Assembly: GCA_017311185.1 (NCBI GenBank)
Contig: JAESUZ010002871.1
Span: forward strand, 1,674,001 to 1,738,000
Origin: Proteles cristata cristata
Lineage: Eukaryota; Chordata; Mammalia; Carnivora; Hyaenidae
Reading direction: 5' to 3'
DNA: 64,000 bases
Position numbers and translations under genes: made by a program. Of the stretch, positions 10,356-21,984 are shown one piece after another. Each line of letters begins with the position of its first letter. Within the stretch, counting starts at the first letter, position 1. The notes under the pieces were generated by a model. That model searched no databases, was not told where the DNA came from, and saw only the letters and a list, made by a program, of their open reading frames with translations.

Positions 10356-10403
10356 CATGCACTCATGAAAAGAATGCATAAAATTCTAATAACGGTTGGG
10401 CTG

Positions 10404-10580
10404 GTGGAGCAGTTCTCAAACTTTAGCATGCATCAGAATCCCCTGGGGGATGTGTTAAAGCAAAATAACCCCACATTCCCAGTTTTCTCTTCACTAGTCC
10501 TGTTTGGGGCCCAAGAATGTCCATTCCTAACATCACCCTGGTGATGTGGTGCTCCGGTGGCCAAGCTTGGAAAACCAGGG
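10404..10580 (+). mobile_element. MER5A-type hAT DNA transposon
   Basis: CAGTTCTCAAACTTTAGCAT at the left end and the GGTGATGTGGTGCTCCGGTGG right part fit MER5A. It lies in the region upstream of SH3GL2. Confidence 0.82.
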
Positions 10581-13500
10581 GGCTAGAGCAGAGAGACTAG
10601 GAATGAACTTTTTTCCCCCTATTCTCTCAAGTTTTTAAATGATTCCTCATCACTTGTATAACAGAGAAAAATATTTTATGGTTTATTTTACCTGCCTGCT
10701 CCCTGATCTGAGCATGGAACATTTTCATAGAAAAATGGGCCTTGGTGAAGCTGTTAAGAGAGGGAGAGCAAAGAATCTCCAAAGTACAAAGGGCCTGGGG
10801 TCCATGAGCTCTGGTCTTTAACTGTGACAGGTGTGAAATGGGCACCTGATGAATCTCCTCAGACATTCGAAAACTTACCAGAAACACAAATTAAATGAAA
10901 ACAAGTCCCTCTCTCTTTCTTTGGTTCCTCGTCTACCAGCTTCGAATGCGTAGATTTCAAAAGAACTACTTTGTCAGAGAGGACTTTAAGTCCTTTTGAA
11001 AACGTGGTTAATTCTGCCAAGTGTCCCCTGGATCTCACGTAAATCCATTATTTCTATGAAGCCACCGTGTATACCTATAAAGACCTTTGAGATGTTACCT
11101 TTGAAAGAGGTTTGTTGAGGTGCCCCGTCTAGCAGGCAGCAGTGTAGGAAGTATTGGGGGATGGGATGGTGAGATGCCAGTATGGACTGCATCTTGAACC
11201 CCCATAAACTTCCAGACCATTAATGCAAAAAGCCCTTTTAGACATTTACTTTGACCTGAATGCAGAGGGACAAATGCACCAGACATAGGAAAATGTCAAA
11301 CATGAGTGCCCTCTTTGGTTACAAAGAAGCTGTGACACAGAGAAATGCAGAGGCATAATGCAGAGAAAGGGGAATCAAAGGTCAATGAGGAAGAACTTTG
11401 TTTTATAAAAGGTTGTTGTAATTCAACATGCTGCCCTCTCCTCCCCTGAGATCAAATCAATGGAAAATGGTAAATAAACCTAGATGGCTCAGGAGAGGTC
11501 CAATTAAATGAAACCCCCACACAGCAGCACCTCACTAATTGGACAGGAAATCCGTGGTCAGCAATAATTCCATCACATCGTTCATGCACTACTTCTCCTC
11601 ACATTATGCCAAAGCTTCTGGCAAATACCAGACCTCTAGTTTGCACAGAGCTGCTGCATCCCTGGCACCTTTCAGAGGGCCCCTCGTTCCAGGGCGGCAG
11701 GGGAGAAGCCGAAGCGCTCATCTTTTTGCCCTTCAACCCCTGATACCTCTCCTCTGGCCCACACAAGGGCAAGCTGTTCCTAAATTTATGTGGAAGCTCA
11801 CTGAGTGCAAGAAACATAGCCAAACAAAGGCATTAAACCCTGACATTTTATTTTACAGATGAGAAAACAGAAGCAATGAAAGGAAGTGACTTCCTCATCG
11901 TTAACTTCTTCTCCTCCAGCCTCTAGCCTCAATTCAGGGCAGAAGCCTCCAGTCAGGGTTAATACATGCAGATGGGAATGAAAAGTGGAACAATTTATCA
12001 CTGTCACTGATGCTGTATCCTTGCTGCATTGGGCCTGATGCTCCAGAGCCTTCACCAAACAGCCCTGCATTAAATCATGGATTGTGCGGGACCCAGACAG
12101 TTGTCCTGGCATGAGTAGCACTTAACATAAGCTCTGGGGCCTTCAGATGCTGCCCGTAGCGTTGAGCCCCCACTCAGCACGGACAGGACTAACAAGCCCT
12201 TTCCTAGAGATGGGAAATCAAGAGAAGACACCTTCATTCCCTTGCTTCCAGATTTGTTACCTGCACCCACCCTACAAGGGATGTACAGAGAGAAGCACAC
12301 TTTTTTGACTCTTGGACATAGAATCCATAAGTCCTTTCCACCCTCCCCTCCCCCACCCTCCTTCCCCCTCCTAGTCCTCTTCCCTTCAAAGCACTGCAAA
12401 AACTTCTCTCTGCAAACACCTCTTCATTTGGCTGAACCCTGTTAACCGAATCTCAGGAAAAGGAGGAGTGGGCTTAACCAGGTGGGTGGCTCACATCCAC
12501 CTCCTACATCCAGGGCCCCTTTTGTTAGTTGCATCCCAGTTGGAAATGCTTCCAACTCCCCTAGAAGAATCCTGCCAGCTCCAATGCCAATCTCCAGTGC
12601 CTCTCCTCTGAAGTATTTCCCCAACCTTCTGACCCCAAGTCCTCTCTTCACTGGGGGAATCCCAATGCCCTGATGGTGCACCTCTACATGAACTTGATCT
12701 AACTTGTATTGCAGCTATTGTTGTAGAAGATCCTTTAGTCGTTGAATGCAGGGTCTTATCTTTACTTTCACAACCCTTAGCAGGTAGAATAACCACCCAC
12801 TAGATATGGGCCAATTGAAATTTTACAAGCCTGATGGATTTTTTTTAAACAACATCCAGAAGAGGGCCAGGAAGCCTGGAACCAGCTAACCTTCCCTCCA
12901 ACTGTGCACCCCGTCCAGTGGATATCATTGCTACTCCCCCGTCGTATCCAAGCCTTCATCTCCAGGTTCCTGTCGATTCCGAGAGTCCCTAATGACCTTC
13001 CCATAAATGCCCCTTGGTTCATTCAGCCTCTATTGCTCTCTCTAAGTGACATATCCCCTCCATCCTCCCAACCCCTACAATAACAGAATATTCTATCTAA
13101 CCCCACTCCCATTTGTTGTTCAGATCGAGCAACTCAAATACAGCAACTAAACAAGTGTGGGTCCTGCTAAACTGTGCATTAGGTTTCCTTCTCAGATGAG
13201 AGACTGGGCAGATTGAGTGACAAGGAATATAGTCCTTAAGTGTCAGTTCTCCCTGTGAGACATTGACATTCTGATTTACAAATCAAACTTTTGTTTACTT
13301 GACAGTATGTGTCAGGCTGCCAGGGCCTGAACCTCCCAAGCCCCTGGGAATTGGCAGCTAAATGCTGGCAAATGCCAAGCAACTAGACTCTGAGACAACA
13401 GTGTCCACTCCTGAAATGAGAACAACTTTAATTAAGTGTAAATTGTTAGGGCATTTTTACCAGTGGCTTATTTTTTTTTTCTATTCCTGGATAGATATTA

Positions 13501-13941
13501 TCATTAGAAGATTCTGAAGGCATGCTGTGAACCCCGAACATAGGAGCTGGGTAGTGAGCCTGTAAAGCATTGTGTTAAAGCGGCTACATTCTATTTTAGT
13601 AGCTACTTAGCCATGCAGAGAAAAGCTACTCTCTAGTCACCGTATGTATCCTACTCTGTCATCTCCAGGATGCATTCTCTTGGTGACAGAAAAGTCCAGG
13701 TGAGAAAGGAAAGATAATTCAGTTCAGCTAACACCTGTCAACAATACGAAGATGTCAGAGTACAACATTCCAAAATTCTGTCAGCATCAACTTTACACGT
13801 GAAAACAATTAATTTATTCTATTTTACTATATTTCATAAGATAAAAATACACTTTAAAATGATTAAGAGGATAGATCATTTATATATTTAAATAAATCAT
13901 TTACTTTGGAACCTTTTTTTTTCCTTAGCACTTATTGGTGA
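10581..13941. other. Repeat-poor upstream region
   Basis: More than 3 kb with only a short MIR fragment. Several frames of 60-109 codons on both strands overlap each other and resemble no known protein. A repeat-poor block this close to a neuronal promoter is a plausible place for distal regulatory elements; that is inference. Confidence 0.45.
11838..11900 (+). mobile_element. MIR fragment
   Basis: The TTTTACAGATGAGAAAACAG phrase and a following AAGTGACTTCC are the MIR core-to-3' boundary. Confidence 0.6.
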
Positions 13942-14165
13942 TGGAGCACCTGAATGGCTCGATTGGTTGAGTGTTCGACTCTTGATTTAAGCTCAAGCAA
14001 TGATCTCACAGTTTGTGACATCAAGCCCCATATCAGGCTCTGTGCTAATGGCACTGAGCCTGCCTGGGATTCTCTCTCTATCAATTCTGCCCCTCCCACT
14101 CAGGCTTGTGTGTGCACTCTCTCTCTCCCTCTTAAAATAAAAAAAAAACATTAAAAAAAAAAAAA
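13942..14165 (+). mobile_element. SINEC-type SINE
   Basis: Full length with a diverged head and shortened TC segment, ending in an A tail of more than twelve bases. Confidence 0.9.
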
Positions 14166-14280
14166 CCTTTTTGGCAGTTTTACTAAATGTGCACAACTTG
14201 GATTACCTTTGGCCCACACACTTAACCTTGACTTCGGTGACAGGTCAGATATAAAGCACTATTTTAAAATAGCATTTCAA

Positions 14281-14493
14281 GGGGCACCTGGGTGGCTCAG
14301 TTGGTTAAGCGTCCAACTTTAGCTCAGGTCATGATCTCACAGTTCATGGGTTTGAGTCCCACATCAGGCTCTGTGCTGACGGTTCAGAGCCTGGAGCCTG
14401 TTTAAGATTCTGTGTCTCCCTCTCCCTCTCTCTCTGACCCTCCCCTGTTCATGCTGTCACTCTCTCTCAGAAATAAAAAAAAAAAAAAAAAAA
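14281..14493 (+). mobile_element. SINEC_Fc-type SINE, first of a tandem pair
   Basis: Near-consensus head, with a tail of more than 20 A. The target motif AGCATTTCAA lies before it (14271-14280) and recurs as AGCATTTCAG directly after it. Confidence 0.95.
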
Positions 14494-14502
14494 AGCATTT
14501 CA

Positions 14503-14748
14503 GGGGCACCTGTGTGGTTCAGTCAGTTAAGTGTCCAACTTTGACTCAGATTATGATCTCACAGTTCATGGGTTTGAGCCCCACATCAGGCTCTGGGCAG
14601 ACAGCTCAGAGCCTGGAGCCTGCTTCAGATTCTGTGCCCCCGCCCCCTCTCTGTCCCTCCCTGCTCATGCTCTATCTCTTTCTCTCTCCCTCTCTCTCTC
14701 TCTCTCAAAAGTAAATAAACATTTAAACAAATTTTAAATAAAACAAAA
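14503..14748 (+). mobile_element. SINEC_Fc-type SINE, second of a tandem pair
   Basis: Full length, starting just after the second copy of AGCATTTCA. A third copy of the same motif (AGCATTTCAA, about 14750-14759) closes the cluster. Confidence 0.95.
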
Positions 14749-14759
14749 TAGCATTTCAA

Positions 14760-15689
14760 ATACTTACATTAACAATAAAACACCACTGTCTCAAGAATAC
14801 CAATGTTCTTTCAAGATCTAGTCACAGGAAGTTTGCCAAATAGGGAATTCCTCAAAGATTTTGAAAATGTTTTTAGTTTCCTGTAAATAGAGTTGAGTTG
14901 TTGCAGAGAACGTTTGATGGCAATTTTTAAGATGACCTTACCTTTGAAGGTGAATTCCAGGGGGAAAGACATCCCATCACAGCCCCACAAGCATCAGACC
15001 ACTGAACACATGTAATAATAAGGAAGCTCTTTGCTCTGTCAAGGCAGAACTCGTTATAGTGAGGAAGTAGAAGGAACAAAGAGAGATGTCCCCAGTTTTG
15101 TGTGCCCCCCCACACACACACACAAACACACCATGAGAAGTCTTAAGATGAAGAGAGAATCTGTCATTACGTCAGGGGATAGCAAGGGATCTGATTAGCT
15201 TTATTTTTATTTTTTTTTTTTTTTTTGAGCCCAGGAGATCTAGACATGTTCAAAGAAAAAGGGAAGGAGCCAGTTAAATGGCAGGTAAGTCACACTGAAG
15301 ATTTAAAGACTCGCTTAGTCCAGTCACTGAAGGATGCAGAAGGGAAGGGAAGGAAGGCCAAATGGAGAGGTCACCTGGTAAAAGAGGAGGAACGTCTCCT
15401 CCCCTGGACAGAGTAGTGGTGGGAAGGTGTGCAGGATGAAGCCATGATCAGTGAGGAGGGCAGGTTCTGGCCACACATGAAAGAGCAGTCAGTGGAAGCA
15501 AGGGAGAGCCCTGGTGGCCAGTACCCTCCGACTGCGACCACATTGCATTGAGGGCCTTACACCTTCTGGCTTCTTCCTACTTCTCCAGCCTGGGCACCCC
15601 TCATAGTACCCTGATGCCCTCATTCTCTGTGCCCAATTCCCTTGTCTGTTCTTGCCTCTGACCAGGACTCTGCATTCACTGTTCTCTGT
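14760..15689. other. Unique sequence
   Basis: Only a short CA run and a T tract are visible. The frame at 15225-15416 (63 codons, lysine-rich) has no recognised homologue. Confidence 0.45.
15105..15132. repeat. Short C/CA-rich simple repeat
   Basis: A run of C followed by about ten CA units with one interruption. A separate T tract of about 18 bases is at 15210-15227. Confidence 0.8.
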
Positions 15690-16030
15690 CCCTTGAATAG
15701 TTGTCTTTTGCTTGACACCTGGCTAACTCCCACAGATATCCATTCAAATGGCTTCCCTGGCCTCCCCAGCATGCCCAAATCTCACCATTAGAGTCCTTTA
15801 GAACTAAGTACCACTGCCCTTTGATGCATTTAACATGGCTGTGACTTTACATGTATTTGTATGTACTTTTATGTCTGTCCCTTCCTTCCCACAGTACTCT
15901 GCAAGCCCCATAAGGGCATGCTGTATTGGGGTTTGGGTACCGCCGCATGTCGAGCATACTGTTGGAAGCCTAGCATTATAGGAGGTGCTCCACAGGGCAT
16001 TTCATGAGTGAACGAATGGATGAATAAACG
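15690..16030 (+). mobile_element. L2 LINE 3' end
   Basis: CTCTGCAAGCCCCATAAGGG and a worn GGAGGTGCTC end with a following GAATGGATGAATAAA are the L2 terminus. The left part is poorly preserved. Confidence 0.6.
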
Positions 16031-17134
16031 ATGAGTAGGTGGAGACATTTTCGGAAATTTAATAAAACTTAAAAGAAATTTAAGGGTTTTTTGAGGAACA
16101 ATGGTGGCCTAGTTTCCTAAACCCAGCTAAACATGATGGGGTCAGGGGGCCAGGGGGAGAGGCCACACATCAACAAGGAGTTTGCTTAGTGACCAGCACA
16201 TGAAAACTGGTAAATGTGTGATTAATTACACTATAGTAAGGAAAATATGTGTGAAAGCATTTCAATCTAAAATGGAAACAGAGGATATAAAATGGAAAAT
16301 CTCACCCATGTGCCCTTGGGGAAACAAGATTTAAGGACTGGGAGACAGATTTCCCTTAAATATCTGATTTATAGAAAACTGATAATGTTGGAATGTCCTT
16401 AAATGGTAGGAAGTTGGTCGAGGGTGGGGGTGGGAGGTGCCTGTATCAACCCTGGGAAGTTGCATTTATGGTTTCCAGAGGCATGAATAAGAAATCATCC
16501 AGGGTGGGCTTGTCTCACAAAATAGGCTCAACTGAACTTTATTTCTATGACTAGAATGGTTTTGTCTGGTTGGAGAATTTTCAGAGCTGGTATCCATTTG
16601 TTTTCTATTTTAACAGCCTGATTGAACTCACCCCTGTTTTCATTCTCTGCCCATAAACACAGCCTATCCCAAATCCTCCGTGGACTTGCCTGTAACTTGC
16701 TACAGTCTACGTGTTGCCAATTGTAATGCCTCTGCTATGCCCAAAGAATTCATCTTTTTGACAGTTCTGAGCTTGCCTTGGTCTACCTCTTCTTTTAGGT
16801 TGACACGTGTTAGGAACCCAAGGAACGGATGAGTCCTGGAGAAAAGGCTTCATGAGTTAAGACAAAGGTCCTGAAATTAACTTTCAATTGGTCTCAAATC
16901 TCATCATTCAGAGAATCTCAGGATATCTTCCTTGAGAATGAAGATAACCAATGAGATATTACAAGACTTTCAGGTGTAAGGCATGAGGGAAGGGCAGGTA
17001 GTGGACCCCTATTTATGGTAATTCAACCTACTTATCTGCATATGACACAAAACCCCCACCCTTTCTTCTTGTGAGGCTCACTCTGTTACTTCTGCCCCGC
17101 AGATCTTCTCCAAGGACCCAATCCCGTAGTGTCC
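16031..17134. other. Unique sequence
   Basis: Nothing recognised. The part from 17276 to 17467, beyond the MER5 fragment, is also unmarked. Confidence 0.45.
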
Positions 17135-17275
17135 CTAGACCAGCAGCACCAGCATCACACGAGAATTTGTGAGATTAGCAAATAATTGACATCCTACCTC
17201 TGACTTGCCGGTTGAACGATTTTGGGGTCGGGGCCTCTGGGTCCTAGTGATGCTCCAGTTTGCCTACGGGTGTAC
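17135..17275 (-). mobile_element. MER5-type DNA transposon fragment
   Basis: CTAGACCAGCAGCACCAGCA and GGGTCGGGGCCTCTGGGTC match the reverse complement of the same family; the end is worn. Confidence 0.65.
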
Positions 17276-17467
17276 CACCGCTGCAGTGGGAGTGGGCGGG
17301 TCTCCAGGATTCCAGTCAGGCCTGCAGGCTCAGACAGCCAAACATAAAAGTTGTTCCCTTTAGAAGCCCATTGATTGCATCGTCACAAACAGCAGGTTAT
17401 TTTTACTTCTACAAGAGAGGAAATTGAGACACAATTATGAAGCCGTTTGGCTAGAGGTTTGGAGCCT

Positions 17468-17936
17468 CTCTCAGTTTGCTAGGACTGCTGTAACAAATTA
17501 CCACAAACTGGGCATCTTGAAACAACAGAAATCCATTCTCTCATGGTTCTAGAGGCTGGGCCTCCCCACACGAGGAGTCTGCATGGTTGCTTCTTTCTGA
17601 GGCCCGTGAGAGAGAATCTGTTCTGCGCCTTCCATCTACATCTGGTGACAGCCAGCAATCGTCTGTGTTCTTTGGCTTCTAGATGCTTCTTGCCAATCTC
17701 CAGCTCTGTCTTCCCACCGTGTTTTACAGACTGTGTGTGACTGTGTATAAATTTTGCTCTTATAAGGACACCAGTCATATTGAGTTAAGGTCCCACTTTA
17801 TTCCAGTATGGCCTCATCTTAATTTAGCTCATTACATCTGCAATGAACCTATTTCCAGGTAAAGTCACATTCTGAGGTACTGGGGATTAGGAGTGCCACA
17901 GTTTTGGGGGTACCAACTCAGGAATCCTGTTGAGAA
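17468..17936 (-). mobile_element. MLT1-type LTR
   Basis: Reverse complement of the same family: CAGTTTGCTAGGACTGCTG at the plus-strand left end, GGACACCAGTCATATTG inside and CACATTCTGAGGTACTGGGG near the right end. Confidence 0.82.
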
Positions 17937-19091
17937 TACTCCTCACTCCTCAGCATTCTTCACTTCCCCCCCACCAGGAACACAGGGGCCCCTGACAGAT
18001 TTTCTCATCTAATGTCACTGGTGGAGAAACCCACAGAGAGTGAGACCTTACTCTCTTCACAGTATGTCCCCGAAGCAATGATGTTTACGTACATTAACAG
18101 GGTATATTCTGGGACCCTTCTTTCCCATTCCATACCTGGTATACTTATACATAATAGTTTCCTCCTTTTTCTTGGATCAATAGCTGCCTATTTAAAGACA
18201 TAGTTTAAACCCAGGCAACAACAGATGTTGGCAAGGATGCGGAGAAAGAGGAACACTTATGCACTGCTGGAGGGAATACAAACTGGTGCAGCCATTCTGG
18301 AAAACAGTATGGAGGGTCCTCAAAATATTAAAAGTAGAGCTACCCTATAACCCAGAATTGCACTACTAGGTATTTATCCGAAGGATATAGGTGTGCTTCA
18401 CCATACACAAAAATAAACTCAAAATGGATAAAGGACCTAAACAAACGTGAGACAGGAAACCATCAAAACCCTAGAGGAGAAAGCAGGAAACAACCTCCTT
18501 GACCTCCACCGCAGCAATTTCTTACTTGGCACACCCCAAAAGCAAAAGAATCAAGAGCAAAGATAAATTGTTGGGACCTCATCAAGATGAAAAGCTTCTG
18601 CACAGCAAACAGTCCATAAAACTAATAGGCAACCTACGGAATGGGAAAAGATAGTTGCAAATGACATATCAGATAAATGGTTAGTATCCAAAATCTATAA
18701 GGAACTCACCAAACTCCACACCCAAAACACAGACAACCCAGTGAAGAAATGGGCAGAGGATATGAATAGACACTTCTCCAAAGAGGACATCCAGATGGCC
18801 AACAGACACATGAAATGATGCTTAGCATCCCTCATCATCAGGGAAATACAAATCAAAACCACACTGAGATACCACCTCACGCCAGTCAGAGTGGCTAAAA
18901 TGAGCCAATCAGAGAACTCTAGATGCTGGCGAGGATGTGGAGAAACGGGCACCCTCCTACACTGTTGGTGGGAATGCAAACTGGTGCAGCCCCTCTGGAA
19001 AACAGTGTGAAGTTTCCTCAGGAAATTAACAATAGAACTCCCCTATGACCCAGCAATAGCACTGCTAGGAATTTACCCAAGGGATACAGAA

Positions 19092-19373
19092 ATGTTGATG
19101 CATAAGAGCACATGTACCCCAATGTTCATAGCAGCACTCTCCACAATAGCTAAAACATGGAAAGAGCCTAAGTGTCCATCAACAGACGAATGGATCAAGA
19201 AGATGTGTTTTATCTATACGATGGAACACTACATGGCAATGAGAAAGAATGAAATCTGGCCATGTGTAGCAACATGGATGGACCTTGAGGGTGTTATGCT
19301 GAGCGAAATAAGTCAGGCAGAGAAGGACAAATATCATATGTTTGCACGTATAGGAGGATTAGGAGGAACTTAA
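19092..19373 (+). pseudogene. L1 ORF2 C-terminal remnant (94 codons open)
   Basis: An open frame that reads the ORF2 protein tail (…MDLEGVMLSEISQAEKDKY…) and stops after GGLGGT. It belongs to the inner L1 of the composite. The endonuclease and reverse transcriptase parts are missing, so it cannot be active. Confidence 0.8.
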
Positions 19374-19587
19374 CGGAGGACCATGGGGGAGAAGAAGGGG
19401 GAAAATTGTGGGGGAGAGGGAGAGAGGCAAACCATGAGAGACTCTTGAATACTGAGAACAAACTGAGGACTGATGGGTGTGGGGGGGAGAGGGGGGGACA
19501 TTGGCATGGAGGAGGGCACTTGTGGGGATGAAAAGTATGGAAAGAGCCCAAATGTGCATCAAAGGATGAATAGATAAAGAAAACATG

Positions 19588-19641
19588 GTGTGTATATATA
19601 TATTTTTTTAATTTATATATATTTTATATATATATATAAAA
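19588..19641. repeat. AT-rich (TATA)n simple repeat
   Basis: Alternating TA and T tracts, inserted in the 3' portion of an L1 copy. Confidence 0.8.
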
Positions 19642-20039
19642 CAAAAGATTACTCAGCGATCAAAAAGAATGAAATCTTACCATTTGCAACAATGTGGTTG
19701 GAACTAGAGTGTATCATGGTAAGCGAAATAAGTCAGAAAATTCAAATATCATGATTTCACTCATGTGAGTAACTGAAGATACAAAACAGATGAACATAAT
19801 AGAAGGGAAGCAAAAGTAATATAAAAACAGAGAAGGAGACAAACCATAGGAGACTCCTAAATACAGAAAACAAACTGAGGGTTGCTGGTTGGGCAGGGGG
19901 ATGGGCTAAATGGGTGAGGGGCATTAAGGAAGGAACTTGTTGGGATGAGCACTGGCTGTTATATGTAAGTGATGAATCACTAAGTTCTACTCCTGAAACC
20001 ATTATTACACTATATGTTAACTAACTTGGATATAAATTT

Positions 20040-20089
20040 TAAAATTAATCAATTAATCAATCAATCAATTAATTAATTAATTAAAATTA
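20040..20089. repeat. (AATC)/(AATT) tetranucleotide array
   Basis: Tandem AATC then AATT units directly follow the 3' end of an L1 copy and probably grew from its A-rich tail. Confidence 0.85.
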
Positions 20090-20104
20090 GTAAATCATAA
20101 CACT

Positions 20105-20378
20105 TATGTTATACAAGGGACAATATAACCATAGCCTGACTCCTCAGACAATGGGATCGAGCCAATCAGAAATGAACAACCCAGCACCAAGAGTTATTGA
20201 GCCAATAAGGGTAAAACCTGAAAAGAAGCAAGGAGGCAGGGAAAAGGGCAAATCAAAACCCTATAAAGCAAAGTCCCTTGCCTATAGTCTCTGTAAAGAG
20301 AATTTTCATACTATTCTTACTTTCTGATCTTATACTCTAATAAGCTGTTGCTTGCTTCTCAAAAAAAAAAAAAAAAAG
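20105..20378 (+). mobile_element. LTR-like segment ending in poly(A)
   Basis: Two CCAAT boxes (GCCAATCAG 20161-20169, GCCAATAAG 20201-20209), a TATA-like CTATAAAG (20261-20268), an AATAAG poly(A)-signal-like hexamer (20339-20344), then about 17 bases and a pure A run (20361-20377). The layout is that of an endogenous retrovirus U3-R. The family was not recognised. Confidence 0.5.
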
Positions 20379-20889
20379 GCATACATAGTTTAGAGACAAG
20401 AACAAAAGATCATCACACATTGCTCTGTACTCCCTCTGGCGGTAGCCGTGTAAAACAACCAAACCTAGGTAGCAAGGGAAACTAGATTCAGAAGACCATA
20501 AATTCAGAACTACTTTGGAGTTTTGGATAAGCCTTTTCAGACTCACAGATCTTCCTAAAGAAAAACTGTCGATGTTTGTAATCTACTTATGGGCGTCTCA
20601 GACCTTTAGGCATGAAACAATCAGGAAGGGAAATAGAGTTCATGGTTCAGTATCCATCAGCTCACCTCTCACATTACACCTTCTGGAAGCCCTGTTAGCC
20701 AGAGATGCACCTTATATTTCAAGGATGTCTGTTTAAGAATTGTGCTAGCCAAAAAATGATAGAGCACTCAGACCTAGATTTTATCATGAAATTCTTTTAA
20801 GTACAAGTAAACACTAAGAGATCTACATTGGACAATAATTTCAAAGGTCCAGGTACTTCCATGAATGCAATTAAAGTGAATAAGAATCC
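20379..20889. other. Unique sequence
   Basis: Nothing recognised. The next gap, 21100-21746, is AT-rich and equally unmarked. Confidence 0.45.
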
Positions 20890-21099
20890 AGGGCACCTGG
20901 GTGCTTCGGTTGGTTAAGCAACTGGCTCTTGATTTCAGCTCAGGTCATGATCCCAGAGTGTGGGATCCAGCCCCATGTCAGAACATGGAGCCTGCTTACA
21001 ATTCTCTCTCTCCCTCTCCCTCTCTGCCCCTTCCCTGATCCTGTTCTCTCTCTCCCTCTCTCGCTCTCTCCCTCTCTCTCTCAAGATAAATAAATAATA
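20890..21099 (+). mobile_element. SINEC-type SINE
   Basis: Full length. The head has lost a few bases (GGTGCTTCGGTTGG), and a long TC run precedes the AAATAAATAA tail. No clear target duplication. Confidence 0.9.
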
Positions 21100-21746
21100 T
21101 CAACCCCAAAATAATTACCACTTCTAATTTCCTCTATTTCACTGAACATAAACTATGATCAAATTTTCAGTTAGCATCAGGGACAAGCATTGATGTGTCT
21201 CCTATAATCAAGGCGTTCTCCCTCATTTCACTTCATTTGTCTACTATTTTGCATTATGTAAACAACTAAATATGAACTTTTAAAATTTTCTAAATTTCTT
21301 AATACTTGGAAAATGGTCATTCTGCTTGGGTTATTGCAAGGACTCTGAAATATTAATTTTTCTCCCTATATTTTATAGTGACAAGTTACTTAAAAACTAC
21401 TTATCTAGCATAAACTATTCAAGATGAATGTTAGCTATTTTAAGAAAAATTTCCAAAACAAACTTAAGGAAAATGTACAAAGAATATGAGCTCACTGAAG
21501 TTATATAAATAATCATTACGAGTATGAAAAGAACCCAGTTTCACAAGAGATGGGGTTAAAATAAATAATTCCAATTTTACGATATTGACAATTTTGAATG
21601 TAATATTTACTTTGATGAAGAAATTATAAAACAAGTGTCCTATATACCTCCAGGCTGAGTTATATTGGTACAGTTAATGAAAAGCAGTTTGGCCCTACCT
21701 ATCAACTTAAAAACAGGACCCTTAACTTTAGATCCAAAAAGTATCT

Positions 21747-21960
21747 TTTTTTTAAATGTTTTATTTATTTCTGAGAGAGAGAGAGAGACAGTGTGAGCAG
21801 GTGAGGATCAGAGAGGGAGGGAGACAGAATCTGAAACAGGCTCCAGGCTCTGAGCAGGCTGCCAGCATAGAGCCCGACGCGAGTCTGGAACCCACGAACC
21901 GTGAGATCATTACCTGAGCCGAAGTCAGACACTTAACCAACTGAGCCACCCAGGTGCCCC
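21747..21960 (-). mobile_element. SINEC-type SINE
   Basis: Complete minus-strand copy whose head ends at 21960. The flanks CCAAAAAGTATCTT and CCAAAGGTATCTT are the target duplication. Confidence 0.94.
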
Positions 21961-21984
21961 CAAAGGTATCTTAATAAATAGAAA

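Larger units (their letters stand above)
18205..20040 (+). mobile_element. L1 3' portions, composite and out of order
   Basis: 18205-18400 holds late ORF2 sequence. At about 18403 the sequence jumps back to an earlier ORF2 position and runs to a 3' UTR near 19530. Late ORF2 then resumes at about 19535 and runs to a second 3' end at 20040. One L1 inserted into another, or a rearrangement, would explain this. No clean target duplication was found at the inner junctions. Confidence 0.85.

Noticed and set aside
20540..20736. 73-codon frame after the LTR-like segment
   Set aside because: Short, unrecognised and unsupported by any retroviral gene motif.
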